A DNA stretch of 56,095 nt from NCBI GenBank assembly GCA_014378105.1, contig JACMOI010000012.1, positions 1 through 56,095 of the forward strand, read 5' to 3'. The notes under the pieces are model-generated. The model was not told where the DNA came from. It made no database searches and saw nothing but the letters and a program-made list of their open reading frames with translations. The stretch comes from Pseudopedobacter sp. (GTDB lineage Bacteria; Bacteroidota; Bacteroidia; Sphingobacteriales; Sphingobacteriaceae). Position numbers and translations under genes: made by a program. This document shows positions 16,051 to 25,742 of this stretch, piece by piece (within the stretch, counting starts at the first letter, position 1; every line of letters starts with the position of its first letter).

Positions 16051-18036
16051 CTATTTCAGATACTTACCGTACCAATCTAAATAACGCTGAAAACGATCAA
16101 CTTGGTAGCTTAGCACTCCAATTCCGTGAAACTGGCCAGGATATATAATTAATTCAGTTGGGATATTTAATGTTTTTAAAGCTGCGTACATCTGCTCACT
16201 TCCCTCAGAAGGAACATTAAAATCATTCTGTCCCACCATAAACAAAGTAGGAGTTTTAATCCTATCAGCATGAGTAAAAGGATAAGAAAGTTTCATATAA
16301 GTATCTAAACCTTTTTTCTCCCAAGGTAATCCAATCTCTTCGTTCCATTGTAATAGATACTGATCAATTCCATACATCGAAAGCTGCATAGCACTTCCAG
16401 CACCACTCGCTGCTGCTTTAAATCTTGTATCTGATGCAATGGTATAATCCGTTAAAATACCTCCATAACTCCAGCCACCAATACCTAAACGACTTGGGTC
16501 TATCCAGCCTTGTTTGGTTAAATAATCCGTAGCGCCCAATAAATCCATTACTTCTAAGTTCCCCCAATCCGCATAAATCGCTTTAGAATAAGCAATTCCT
16601 CTTCCGTTGCTACCGCGATAATTAACTGCAGCTACTGCATAACCATTGGTGGCTAACATTTGGCGATATAAATCAAATGAAAATTCATCTTGAGCAACTG
16701 GGCCTCCATGAATAAATAAGATAAAAGGTAATTTTTCTGCTTTTATACCAGCTGGAGTGAAAAATAATCCTGATACCATTGTTCCATCTTTACTTTTTGA
16801 TTTGAAACCCTGTACTGATGCTAAATCAATGTGACTTACCCATTCATCATTCACCTTAGTAATTTTATTTAATTTTCCATTGGATATGGTGTAGAAATTA
16901 CTAGGATGTTGAGGATCGCTCATCGTTGTCAACCATTCTCCATTAACATTACTTTCTAAATCAGAGAAGCTACGATCACCACCAATCACTTGATCGATTT
17001 TACCAGTACTTAAATCTACTTTTGAAATGTAAGACTGACGGTCATCATCTACCAAAAAGTAAATACTTTTATCGCCATTTGCCCATTTAGGATTAGAAAC
17101 TGGACGATCCATAGATGCAGTTAGTAATTTCACGTCACTACCATCTGGCTTCATGATGGACAATATATTTTGATCGTAATTGATGTAAGTATCATCCGCA
17201 GTAGAGCGCAAATAAGCAATATATTTACCGTCTTTACTCCATACAGGATTTCTATCAGATCCTTTCCAAGTGGTTAACTGCTTAATTTGAGATCCTTTTT
17301 TAGCATCTATCACAAAAATATCAGAGTTATCATTCCTATCCGGATCAGGAGTTCTATTACTTACAAAAGTAATTTTAGTTCCGTCTGGAGACCACGAAGC
17401 CTGACCTTCAGAATAAATACCTTTAGTTAGCTGATCAATTTTACCAGTTTTCATGTCTAAAACATACAAATGCGTGGTTAATGAATCAACATAACCTGCC
17501 ACATCCTGTTTATAATGATACTTGTTGCTAACAATTGGAGGTTTTGTTTTAGACTTCTTATCTTTCTTTTCTACATCTTTCATTAAAAGCAGCACTTTAC
17601 TACCATCTGGCGACCATTCGTAACTTTGTAAATCTTCTTTAACCTTTGTAAACTGAAAGGCTTCTCCTCCTCTTCTATCCATTAACCATAGCTGCATATT
17701 ATCAATGCTATCAACTGCTTTTGAGGATAAAAAAGAGATATACTTTCCATCTGGACTAAAAGTGGCGTTTCCTCCCCCGTTTCCATAATAAGTAACAGGA
17801 ACGGTTTGACTTCCATCCCAGTTGGTCATGAATAAATCAGTGATTGATTTGTTTTTAGCGGAATCTGGAGTACCCACGGAATATAAAACCCATTTACCAT
17901 CTGGAGAAATCTGGGGATTGTTGATGCTTTGATAACGATAAACATCATTTGGATTTAGCTTTCTTTTACTTTGCGCAAAAGTCACAGCTGATACCGTAGA
18001 AATAAATAAAAGTAATAGCGTTTTTTTCATTTTCAA
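16051..18036 (-). CDS. Secreted S9 family serine peptidase (prolyl oligopeptidase type)
   Basis: A 661-residue exported enzyme. Residues 1-21 are a signal peptide ending TFAQ. Residues 30-400 carry TolB/WD40-like propeller repeats (ISPDGKWVLYS, WSPDGTKITFVSN). The alpha/beta-hydrolase domain holds the triad Ser523 in GGWSYGG, Asp605 in GQNDFNVP and His637 in GQFHG. The family cleaves peptides, often after proline or acyl-amino acids, and this one probably acts in the periplasm. It is a single gene with the repeats and defence gene upstream. The exact specificity (dipeptidyl peptidase or acylaminoacyl peptidase) cannot be read from sequence. Confidence 0.92.
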   Translation of the reverse strand: MKMKKTLLLLFISTVSAVTFAQSKRKLNPNDVYRYQSINNPQISPDGKWVLYSVGTPDSAKNKSITDLFMTNWDGSQTVPVTYYGNGGGNATFSPDGKYISFLSSKAVDSIDNMQLWLMDRRGGEAFQFTKVKEDLQSYEWSPDGSKVLLLMKDVEKKDKKSKTKPPIVSNKYHYKQDVAGYVDSLTTHLYVLDMKTGKIDQLTKGIYSEGQASWSPDGTKITFVSNRTPDPDRNDNSDIFVIDAKKGSQIKQLTTWKGSDRNPVWSKDGKYIAYLRSTADDTYINYDQNILSIMKPDGSDVKLLTASMDRPVSNPKWANGDKSIYFLVDDDRQSYISKVDLSTGKIDQVIGGDRSFSDLESNVNGEWLTTMSDPQHPSNFYTISNGKLNKITKVNDEWVSHIDLASVQGFKSKSKDGTMVSGLFFTPAGIKAEKLPFILFIHGGPVAQDEFSFDLYRQMLATNGYAVAAVNYRGSNGRGIAYSKAIYADWGNLEVMDLLGATDYLTKQGWIDPSRLGIGGWSYGGILTDYTIASDTRFKAAASGAGSAMQLSMYGIDQYLLQWNEEIGLPWEKKGLDTYMKLSYPFTHADRIKTPTLFMVGQNDFNVPSEGSEQMYAALKTLNIPTELIIYPGQFHGIGVLSYQVDRFQRYLDWYGKYLK

Positions 18037-18185
18037 TTGATTTAGAAGTTCAATTTAATAAGAATTATCTTTAGAAGTAATCCAAAGTGCCTAATTCATT
18101 AAAAAGTTACGAAAATCAATGGTGGAAAGGTCTTTAAAGTTCTAGCAGAGGTATCAATAGTTTATTTAACATACTTTATTTTTTT

Positions 18186-18302
18186 ACGACACTTTAGTTT
18201 ACTTAATGTGAGACCTTTCGTACCTCAAGGTGACGATTGAGTGTTCGTCATGCTGACGATAGGAAGCATCTCACTTGCAAGGTTTAGTCGGATTAAAAAT
18301 CC
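18186..18302. repeat. Palindromic intergenic repeat, copy 1
   Basis: A 117-bp element closely repeated 181 bp downstream. It starts ACGACACTTTAGTTTACTT, carries GTGAGACCT at one end and GCATCTCAC towards the other (imperfect inverted repeat), and ends at AAATCC. It shares the core CGTCATGCTGACG plus AGGAAGCATCTCA with the 33.3-kb tandem array. Non-coding. Confidence 0.8.
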
Positions 18303-18366
18303 CTGCCTGCGGTAGGCTTAAATTTCGAGAAGTTCAGGATTATAGCTCGAACATCTCGTTTTTTAT

Positions 18367-18484
18367 ACGACACTTTAGTTTACTTGCTGGTGAGACCTTT
18401 CGTACCTCAAGGTGACGCTTGAGTGTTCGTCATGCTGACTGTAGGAAGCATCTCACTTGCAAAGTCTAGGCGGATTGCAAATCC
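18367..18484. repeat. Palindromic intergenic repeat, copy 2
   Basis: A second copy of the 18186 element, with a few substitutions and a 1-base length difference. A separate perfect hairpin follows at 18497-18526 (GTTCGAGATG with CATCTCGAAC). No gene is seen in the whole 18037-18558 strip. Confidence 0.8.
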
Positions 18485-18558
18485 TTATTATTTGAAGTTC
18501 GAGATGCGCAAGCTAACATCTCGAACAGCTGGAAACACTTACACCAAATTGAGAATAA

Positions 18559-19425
18559 TTAAAATTTTATTCCCGCCTTTTCTGACTTGGAAATTAAATA
18601 ATTTATGAAGGCGCTACAAGAAACAAGCATGAACTTTGCATCTTCAAATCCACAAGTTGATTCCTCTGTCAAGGCGTGTCTTATTCCATCTTCATCACTT
18701 GTATAGCCATATATTTGTTTAAAACCTCTTTCAAGTGCAGGATGAATTTTTATTTTACCTTTTATTTTATCTAATGATGCTCCTAAACTGTCTTTAGCAT
18801 TATTAGAAATTATTTTAGCTACAGATTCTATGGCGGAAACTGACTCTTTAATAGAGTTTCTATAATCTGGATTCTTTCTGTCGGACAGTTTATCAAGTGC
18901 ATTCTCCAAATGAATATTGCAACCGCTCAATGCTGTAAATGAACTTGTGATTTTTAATACACTAGTTATCTCACCAATTTCTTCTTTATTTGTTATTGGT
19001 ACAATGATTCCTTTAATAAATCTAAAACCAGAAAATTCACGCTCTAACACAGTATTAAACTTTTCTTCAATTTTATCTGTTTTTATTTCATAATTAGAGT
19101 TTCTTACTAGCTCAAAAGAAAACTCAATAAAGTCATATATTTCATACCAGTCCGCTTGAAAAAACCATATTCTAATGTAAGCTCTTGCATCATTGCTGTC
19201 ATAAGGTATTTCATCAATTGGAAGTTTGTAGAAATTATGCCATAATGAAATTGTAAATTGTTTAAATGGGTTAAGCGTTGTGTATTGATTTGTTCGATTT
19301 CTAATATTGTCTAGAATCAAGAGCTTTAAAACATTCCATAGGCTATTTTTAAGTTCTTCGTCCATACAATCCAACTGTATAGACTTTTCTATCGCACTTA
19401 TACCATTTCTTTGGCTAAATCTCAT
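18559..19425 (-). CDS. AbiJ-like abortive-infection protein (AbiJ-NTD4 plus HEPN-like domain)
   Basis: A 288-residue protein of the AbiJ-NTD4 class, judged from memory of the family. It starts MRFSQRNGISAIE, with the N-terminal pattern MDEELKNSLWN typical of the NTD4 module (about residues 1-115). The C-terminal half is helical, with ESVSAIESVAK near 192 and a GIRHAL motif near 247; in this family it is viewed as a HEPN-like RNase domain (Arg249, His250). Such proteins are candidate phage-defence effectors that cut host RNA on infection. It stands alone between the palindromic repeats and an orphan hairpin, with no partner gene, as expected for a single-gene defence system inserted by transfer. 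Confidence 0.75.
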   Translation of the reverse strand: MRFSQRNGISAIEKSIQLDCMDEELKNSLWNVLKLLILDNIRNRTNQYTTLNPFKQFTISLWHNFYKLPIDEIPYDSNDARAYIRIWFFQADWYEIYDFIEFSFELVRNSNYEIKTDKIEEKFNTVLEREFSGFRFIKGIIVPITNKEEIGEITSVLKITSSFTALSGCNIHLENALDKLSDRKNPDYRNSIKESVSAIESVAKIISNNAKDSLGASLDKIKGKIKIHPALERGFKQIYGYTSDEDGIRHALTEESTCGFEDAKFMLVSCSAFINYLISKSEKAGIKF

Positions 19426-19955
19426 TTCTAAATTATTATTGCAGTATTTTTTGCTTTAATTAATTGACTGTCAATTTTAAATTAGTCTTTTAAAATTTTA
19501 AACAAATATTTAACAATTTAAATGACATATAAATTTAATAATCATCCTAAAATTAAAAAGATTTTACCCAAAAGCAAGTTAGAAGAAATACCTTAAGTTA
19601 AATAAACCTGATTGTAATGAATACCAGCCTTGTGACTAATGCCTGAGTAGTATAAACGAAAAGCAGGGCTATCGTTCCAGGATGGAAGATGAACCCTGCT
19701 TTTCTTATTACCTAATTTCAATTTTAGAAGTTTATGTTTTGCCTCCCCTTTTAACCTTGGTAAACCACACAAATTAACATTAGTGGATGTACTTTTTCTT
19801 TTTCCGCAAAAGAAAAAGATACCAAAAAGAAAACTCGCGACTGCTTAATTTTCTTTGAAAGTTTCTACTTAGGCTAGTTCAACTCTTCCGAAAATTAAAA
19901 GGTCGCACTTAAAGCATATTAATGTCAGTTCCTTTCAACCTAAACGAATCCTAAA
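19426..19955. other. Gene-free strip with strong hairpins
   Basis: No gene is supported in these 530 bp. They hold the orphan hairpin at 19658-19704 and, at 19787-19840, an A/T-biased imperfect inverted repeat (CTTTTTCTTTTTCCGC then AAAAGAAAAAGATACC) of a type that looks dispersed. Confidence 0.6.
19658..19704. other. Strong orphan hairpin, possible terminator or small RNA
   Basis: GAAAAGCAGGG (19658-19668) pairs perfectly with CCCTGCTTTTC (19694-19704), and the loop can extend the stem through ATC-TTCC and GGAA-GAT. It is too far from the neighbouring genes (about 230 bp from the AbiJ-like start and 250 bp from the purL stop) to be an ordinary terminator of either. Confidence 0.5.
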
Positions 19956-22178
19956 TTATTCTCCTAAAATATTGTGAAGAACGTTTTCGTTTGCTGTTTT
20001 AGCGGTTTTTGTTGCTCCGAAGGTTTTTTCGTTGATAATTAAATCGCCGGCATTTACGGTTCCTAACAGACTGAAATCGGTATCTACGGTTGCCATCAGC
20101 TCGATAAAAGCTTCCTGATTTTGGGGAGCGACAGAAACCACAACCCTGCCCTGCGCCTCTCCAAAAAGGAAAGCATCTTTACGGAAATCGCTATCGGTCT
20201 CGATGCTGAAACCCAAATTGTTTGGCATGGCAGACTCTAAGAGCGCAATGTACAGACCACCATCGGCCACATCGTGAACGGATTGAACCAGCTTATTTTG
20301 AATTAATGCTTTGATGACTTGGTGCATCTCGTATTCCTTGTCCAAATCGAAATATGGAGCGGGAGAAGCGGCGATTTTATGGAAAGACGCCAAATACTGT
20401 GAAGAGGCAATGTCGTTTTGGCTTTCGCCGATTAAGTAAATGAAATCGCCTTCGTTTTTGAAATCCAGCGTCATCATATTTTTGATGTCGTCCATCACGC
20501 CCAACATCCCAATAGTTGGTGTTGGGAAAACTGGACCTTCATCCGATGATTGGTTGTAGAAAGAAACGTTGCCACCCGTAACGGGAGTTTCAAATTTGAT
20601 ACAAGCAGCGCTCATTCCTTTAATGGCGCCCACAAATTGCCAGTAAACTTCTGGCACATAAGGGTTTCCAAAATTTAAACAGTTGGTGATGGCCACTGGT
20701 TCGCCACCAGCGCAAGTGATGTTTCTTGCGGCTTCGGCAACGGCAATGGCACAACCGATTTCAGGGTCGGCATTTACGTAGCGTGAATTACAATCTACCG
20801 TTAACACGATGGCTTTATCCGTATCTTTTATAGAAACCACGGCTGCGTCGCTGGGTTTATTGGTGACCATATTTGCCGTACCCACCATTGAATCATACTG
20901 ATTCGTTACCCATCTTTTTGATGCAATATTTGGATGCGATGTTAAGTGAGCAGCTACTGCTTTTAAATCTGCAGGCTCTTTAACATCATCAATTTTAAAT
21001 TTTTGAAATTCTTTATAATAAGCGGGTTCGCTATATTCTCTTGTGTAAACTGGTGCTCCACCGCCTAACACTAAATCATCAGCAGGAACATCAGCCACCA
21101 ATTCGCCATTCATGTAATATTCTAAACGTTTGGTATCGGTCACTTCACCAATGATGGCACAATTTAAATCCCATTTATCAAAAACGGCTTCTACTATAGC
21201 TTCTTTGCCCTTTTCCACCACAATCAGCATACGCTCCTGAGATTCGGATAATAGAATCTCGAAAGGTAACATATTCTGTTGGCGGGTTGGCACTTTGTCT
21301 AAATCGATGCGCATGCCGTGTTCTCCTTTGGCACTCATTTCTGAGTTTGAACAAATGATACCAGCAGCTCCCATATCCTGCATTCCGATTACAGCACCGG
21401 TTTGTATTACTTCTAAAGAAGCTTCTAACAATAATTTCTCCTGAAAAGGATCTCCAACTTGAACAGCAGGTAAATCGTTCACTGAATCTGCTGATATATC
21501 TTTTGATGCGAAAGCAGCACCGTTAATTCCGTCTTTTCCGGTTGCAGAACCTACAATATAAACTGGATTTCCTACGCCGTAAGAAGTTGCAGAAGCGGTC
21601 TCTCCTACTTTCACAATTCCGGCCGACATTGCGTTCACCAAAGGATTCACGTGGTAACATTCATCGAAGAAAACTTCTCCACCAACAGTTGGGATTCCGA
21701 ATGCGTTTCCGTAATCGCCAATTCCTTTCACTACACCTTTCATCAACCACTGTGTTTTTTGGTGATTGATATCACCAAAACGCAAAGAGTTCAATTGCGC
21801 AATTGGACGAGCACCCATGGTGAAAATATCTCTGTTGATCCCTCCAACTCCAGTTGCTGCACCTTGATAAGGCTCCAAAGCTGAAGGGTGATTGTGAGAT
21901 TCTATTTTGAAAACACAAGCAATACCATCGCCTAAATCTACCATTCCAGCATTTTCTTCGCCTGCTTTGGCCAACATTCGTGGACCGTCTTTAGGTAAAG
22001 TTTTTAACCAAGTGATAGAATTTTTGTAGGAACAGTGTTCGCTCCACATTACAGAAAATATAGAAAGCTCAGTAAAATTAGGTGTACGTCCTAAAATTTC
22101 TATTATCTTTTCAAATTCTTCGGGACGAAGTCCTAATTCTTTTGCAGTATCTAATGTGGTGAGCTGTGAATTTTCCAA
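19956..22178 (-). CDS. purL: Phosphoribosylformylglycinamidine synthase, small-type PurL
   Basis: A 740-residue enzyme of purine biosynthesis step 4, the synthetase subunit that works with separate PurS and PurQ in many bacteria. It has EHCSYKNS near residue 48, [24 protein letters not shown] near 88-115, the DMGAAGI region, and the second AIRS-like half with [11 protein letters not shown] and HDVADGG. No glutaminase domain is present. The start is a TTG ([17 protein letters not shown]), which matches relatives. A minus-strand -7 element (TACCTTTG) lies 25 bases upstream. purM is 10 kb away on the other strand. Confidence 0.95.
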   Translation of the reverse strand: MENSQLTTLDTAKELGLRPEEFEKIIEILGRTPNFTELSIFSVMWSEHCSYKNSITWLKTLPKDGPRMLAKAGEENAGMVDLGDGIACVFKIESHNHPSALEPYQGAATGVGGINRDIFTMGARPIAQLNSLRFGDINHQKTQWLMKGVVKGIGDYGNAFGIPTVGGEVFFDECYHVNPLVNAMSAGIVKVGETASATSYGVGNPVYIVGSATGKDGINGAAFASKDISADSVNDLPAVQVGDPFQEKLLLEASLEVIQTGAVIGMQDMGAAGIICSNSEMSAKGEHGMRIDLDKVPTRQQNMLPFEILLSESQERMLIVVEKGKEAIVEAVFDKWDLNCAIIGEVTDTKRLEYYMNGELVADVPADDLVLGGGAPVYTREYSEPAYYKEFQKFKIDDVKEPADLKAVAAHLTSHPNIASKRWVTNQYDSMVGTANMVTNKPSDAAVVSIKDTDKAIVLTVDCNSRYVNADPEIGCAIAVAEAARNITCAGGEPVAITNCLNFGNPYVPEVYWQFVGAIKGMSAACIKFETPVTGGNVSFYNQSSDEGPVFPTPTIGMLGVMDDIKNMMTLDFKNEGDFIYLIGESQNDIASSQYLASFHKIAASPAPYFDLDKEYEMHQVIKALIQNKLVQSVHDVADGGLYIALLESAMPNNLGFSIETDSDFRKDAFLFGEAQGRVVVSVAPQNQEAFIELMATVDTDFSLLGTVNAGDLIINEKTFGATKTAKTANENVLHNILGE

Positions 22179-22203
22179 TTTTATCTTATCTATAATGTTG
22201 CCG

Positions 22204-22211
22204 CAAAGGTA
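22204..22211 (-). promoter_or_regulatory. -7 element of purL
   Basis: On the minus strand this reads TACCTTTG, a match to TANNTTTG, 25 bases before the TTG start. No clear -33 box is seen at the right distance. Confidence 0.5.
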
Positions 22212-22251
22212 AAAAATATGCTTAATTTATTGGACCTGAATCCAAATTAAA

Positions 22252-23427
22252 TTACTTTCCTTTCCTAAAAAATAAGAACAAAGTTGTAATTATTGAAATA
22301 CTGTAGGATAAGCAATTAGCTAAAACAGCTCCTTGCAAACCATTCTGCTTTATTAAATAATAGCTAAATGAGATGATCACAAGGAAACCTAAGCCAGAAG
22401 ATAAAGTATTATATTTAATTAGACCTTTTGCCGAAAAATAATAAGCTATTATCAAATTTATAGTGAATAAAACAATTACAGGACTACTAAATATGATCAA
22501 TTGCTTAAGTTCTACAAAATCTTTTCCTAGGACCCACACATAAATGCTATTGGGAATGACTAAAATAGTTATAATCAAAGATGCTGACAAAAACATCGAA
22601 ATTATAGTGTATCTAAAAATATGTTTACGTTGATAATTAACTTTTGTGGCATAAGCCATGTTCACATTAGCCAATCCTTTTGGAATTAACCAAATTGCAT
22701 CTGTTACCGTTAACCACAAGCCAAAAACACCAACATCCTTAATGCTTAACAATTTCATAATTAATAATACTGCAAATCTATAGGATGCGAATTGCATTAA
22801 GTTGTTAATTTGGTTGAGTCCACCTAGTTTTAGAAAATCAAATGCTACTGTGTTAATACTACTTTTTGAAACTAATTGTTTCCTTTCAAAGGTCTCAAAC
22901 AATAATATGATAAAGTGAGGTACATAAGAAATTATAAACAAGAGCCAATAAATATTGAGATTAAGTGGCTTAAAAAATGAAAAGCTAAATATCAAGCCAA
23001 TCAAAAAAACTGGTTGAATAACCTTTAAAATAGTTAACCTTCTAAATTTCAATTGATAACTATATAAAGTGGTAAGATTGTTAAAGCTTGTTAAAACAAA
23101 CCCTAAAACAGCAAAATAAATAATGTTGATGATGGATAGATTAGTGGTAAAGCCTACAAATAGAATTGAAATTGCAACAATTGATAGTGTCCAAATAAAT
23201 GAAACCAATAAAACCTCTTTTTGTCGATATTTAGTCAACATAAAAACCATTACTGAGTTGCCGACAATTGCAGTAAAAATTTGTAACAGTCCAATGCATG
23301 TAAGTAAATAAGTGATTTCTCCTCTACCCTCGGCACCTAAAACTCTAGCTGTGATTGCAATAATCAGTAGATTTATACCTGCAGAAACTACATTACCTAA
23401 AACCTGATAGATAGAATTTTTAAACAC
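22252..23427 (-). CDS. Polysaccharide flippase (Wzx/MATE-like)
   Basis: A 391-residue integral membrane protein, nearly all hydrophobic segments, consistent with 11-12 helices of the polysaccharide-biosynthesis/flippase superfamily. Characteristic pieces are VLGNVVSAGINLLIIAITARVLGAEGRGEI at the N-terminus (the usual ARxLGxxxxG pattern) and NCLSYSISIITTLFLFFRK at the end. The family flips lipid-linked glycans across the inner membrane. It is the last gene of a three-gene surface-glycan run, 11 bp after the GT4 gene. It is short relative to many family members (400-500), but complete in its start and stop. Confidence 0.82.
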   Translation of the reverse strand: MFKNSIYQVLGNVVSAGINLLIIAITARVLGAEGRGEITYLLTCIGLLQIFTAIVGNSVMVFMLTKYRQKEVLLVSFIWTLSIVAISILFVGFTTNLSIINIIYFAVLGFVLTSFNNLTTLYSYQLKFRRLTILKVIQPVFLIGLIFSFSFFKPLNLNIYWLLFIISYVPHFIILLFETFERKQLVSKSSINTVAFDFLKLGGLNQINNLMQFASYRFAVLLIMKLLSIKDVGVFGLWLTVTDAIWLIPKGLANVNMAYATKVNYQRKHIFRYTIISMFLSASLIITILVIPNSIYVWVLGKDFVELKQLIIFSSPVIVLFTINLIIAYYFSAKGLIKYNTLSSGLGFLVIISFSYYLIKQNGLQGAVLANCLSYSISIITTLFLFFRKGK

Positions 23428-23438
23428 GTTAACTAAAC

Positions 23439-24608
23439 TTAGGAAATAATAATTTTATTTTTTTTCAGCGCCCCATAGATTCGATTAGCAACAATCTCAT
23501 AACTATATTCTTTTATAGCGGAATTGGAAATTAACTTCAAATCATACTTTTCAAAAGTAGTTATCACCTCATCCATTGCTTTTAGTATTTTTACTTTATT
23601 CTCAGAATCAAATAAAATTCCGTTTGAACGATTGATAACTTCAGAAATTCCTCCAACATTTGTACTTAACACTGGTAATCCGCAACATAAAGCTTCTAAA
23701 ATCACGCAAGGTAGATTTTCAAATCTACTACTCATGATCAGCACCTGTGATTTTTTCATTTCAAGTGCAACTGATTCATATTCCATTTCTCCTAAAAGTT
23801 CTACTGAGTTTCTTAATGTAGATGAATTACTAATTTGCAATAACAATGGCTTTTTAGCTTTTCCAATAATATTTAATTTTAGGTTAGGATAACTCTTTAG
23901 CATCTCTTCAAAAGAAGATAATAACAATTCTGGATTTTTTTGATAAGATAGCGTTGACACATGAAGAAAAGTAAAGTCTTTAAACTTTTCAATTCCATTA
24001 AAATTAAATAATCTGGTATCTACAACGTTTGGAATTACTTCATAATTTTTATAGTTGTTCCATTTCTCCATTTCTGTTTGCAAGGCTTTAGCTACAGGTA
24101 AAATCAAATCAAAAGATTTTAGAATTCTTTTATAAACTACTTTAAAAATATAAGAATCATTGTTCAATGAGCGATTACTGTGATTATAAAAAGCTGTCCA
24201 ATGCTCTGTAAGGATGCTTTTTAGTTGGTATTTATTTTTAAAATAAAGGCTGATTAAACCTGCTGGAAAAAACACATAAGTATGAATATATTTTGGCAAC
24301 CCTCTGTTGTTTATTTCTTTATTGATCACCCTTAAATTAAAATATATATACCTATAGAAATTTAAGAATTTTCCAAAAAAAGGTAATTTTGACTTCGGGT
24401 AATAACCTATGATCGTGGTTGTGTTTTCACCAACTTGATCTTCTATAAAGAATTTTGAAACTTTTATATCGCCTACGATATAGACTACTACTTGATGTTT
24501 TACTTTTGAAAGTGCGATAATAATTCTTTGGTTAAAATCACCATTAAACTCGTTAACCTTACTTGGAAACCACGAAGGAATAAACAATATATATGCTGAT
24601 TTAGACAC
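23439..24608 (-). CDS. Family 4-type glycosyltransferase
   Basis: A 389-residue GT-B fold glycosyltransferase, starting at GTG. The N-terminal domain opens with YILFIPSWFPSKVNEFNGDF; the C-terminal nucleotide-sugar domain has FLHVSTLSYQKNPELLLSSF, a glycine-rich NIIGKAKK, SSRFENLPCVILEALCCGLPVLSTNVGGISEVI (the EX7E motif) and GILFD. Retaining GT4 enzymes transfer a sugar from a nucleotide donor to a growing glycan. It is cytoplasmic and probably builds the repeat unit exported by the adjacent flippase. The donor and acceptor cannot be named. Confidence 0.88.
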   Translation of the reverse strand: MSKSAYILFIPSWFPSKVNEFNGDFNQRIIIALSKVKHQVVVYIVGDIKVSKFFIEDQVGENTTTIIGYYPKSKLPFFGKFLNFYRYIYFNLRVINKEINNRGLPKYIHTYVFFPAGLISLYFKNKYQLKSILTEHWTAFYNHSNRSLNNDSYIFKVVYKRILKSFDLILPVAKALQTEMEKWNNYKNYEVIPNVVDTRLFNFNGIEKFKDFTFLHVSTLSYQKNPELLLSSFEEMLKSYPNLKLNIIGKAKKPLLLQISNSSTLRNSVELLGEMEYESVALEMKKSQVLIMSSRFENLPCVILEALCCGLPVLSTNVGGISEVINRSNGILFDSENKVKILKAMDEVITTFEKYDLKLISNSAIKEYSYEIVANRIYGALKKNKIIIS

Positions 24609-24707
24609 AGTAATAACTTTTTATTAAATAGATTAAATTTAACATTCAGTATCTTAATTTCGATTGTGGAAATTATTTTAGATTTTAAGTTATGGCTGAG
24701 TGAAAAT

Positions 24708-25652
24708 TTATTGCGCCATCTTCTTAACAACCCTTTTAGCGAACATTAAAAACTTATTCAAGGAATTTCTTAAAGAAGAATATTTTACGATATAATGTGG
24801 TATCAAATCTCCTCTAAACCCCGATTTAAAATTGGCAATCCCTTTCATATTGGCCCCGTATAAATCAAATTTCTGAATTCCTAGTTCCTTTAATTTTTCA
24901 ATTATTTTAACATACAAAAAAGTACTTGAGTCTGTCTTATCCTGCATTTTAGAATTTGATAAAAGCAAGTTATAAGCCGTAGCGTTATTTTGATCAATAA
25001 TAACCAAAGCTGATGCTTTTAAGGTGCCTTCAAAAAACACCCCGAAACTTTTAAGGTATTTACGATCAATTAATTCTTTAAAGTATTTTCTATAAAAATT
25101 TATCTTTGATTTTTTATAGCCAAAATTTTGAAAATCATTAAGTTGCTGTTCTAAAACAAGCTCGTTATATTCATCATAAAAAAACGCTAAATCATAATTT
25201 AATGACTCCTTAAATTTAGCTTCATTATTCTTTCTTAATTCGAGCTGCGAAGTAGCGTTATAATAGGTATAATTTACTACTGAGCTACAACCGTTTAGAT
25301 TAAAAGCTCTCACATCCTTAACTTGGGGAGGCAGACGAAACGAAAAATTCTTAAAACCACCTTTTAAAACCTTTAGTGATTGATCTAGTACATCAAAAAA
25401 ACTAAAATCCGTCAGTTCATCATTAAACCAAAAACTTGAGTAAGAATAATGATCAGGAACTACAATAATATTCCCTTTTACATAAGTTGCAAAACCTAAA
25501 ATAGATTTGTTTTTCTTATAAAAAACCCAATATTTAATATCCGTATGATGCAACTGAGCAATAATTTCCAGATAGTCTGGGTCATCAAAAATAGAAGTTC
25601 TATTTATTGATACAGCTTCCTGCCATGTTTTTTTATCAACTTCCTTTAACAA
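24708..25652 (-). CDS. FemAB/GNAT-like acyltransferase in surface-glycan cluster
   Basis: A 314-residue protein with a GNAT/FemAB-like fold in the C-terminal half (LKASALVIIDQNNATAYNLL and FLYVKIIEKLKELGIQKFDLYGANMKGIANFKSGF). The last pattern, a fold helix followed by FDLYGAN-like and FKxGFxG, is the signature of GNAT proteins from exopolysaccharide and peptidoglycan clusters. The start is a TTG at 25652, since the nearby ATG at 25667 meets a stop after three codons. It lies 99 bp before the GT4 gene on the same strand and probably modifies a cell-surface sugar or peptide. The substrate is unknown. Confidence 0.75.
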   Translation of the reverse strand: MLKEVDKKTWQEAVSINRTSIFDDPDYLEIIAQLHHTDIKYWVFYKKNKSILGFATYVKGNIIVVPDHYSYSSFWFNDELTDFSFFDVLDQSLKVLKGGFKNFSFRLPPQVKDVRAFNLNGCSSVVNYTYYNATSQLELRKNNEAKFKESLNYDLAFFYDEYNELVLEQQLNDFQNFGYKKSKINFYRKYFKELIDRKYLKSFGVFFEGTLKASALVIIDQNNATAYNLLLSNSKMQDKTDSSTFLYVKIIEKLKELGIQKFDLYGANMKGIANFKSGFRGDLIPHYIVKYSSLRNSLNKFLMFAKRVVKKMAQ

Positions 25653-25690
25653 ATTTTATTCTTTCATGATCTAATACAAGTATATAAAAT

Positions 25691-25723
25691 AAAAAACCAC
25701 TCTTCTATAAAGAAAAGTGGTTT
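25691..25723 (-). terminator. Intrinsic terminator of tonB gene
   Basis: AAACCACT (25694-25701) pairs with AGTGGTTT (25716-25723), with a further 4-bp inner stem. On the minus strand it is followed by a T run and lies 19 bp after the TonB stop. Confidence 0.85.
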
Positions 25724-25742
25724 CAATAAATTTAATGTTTAA

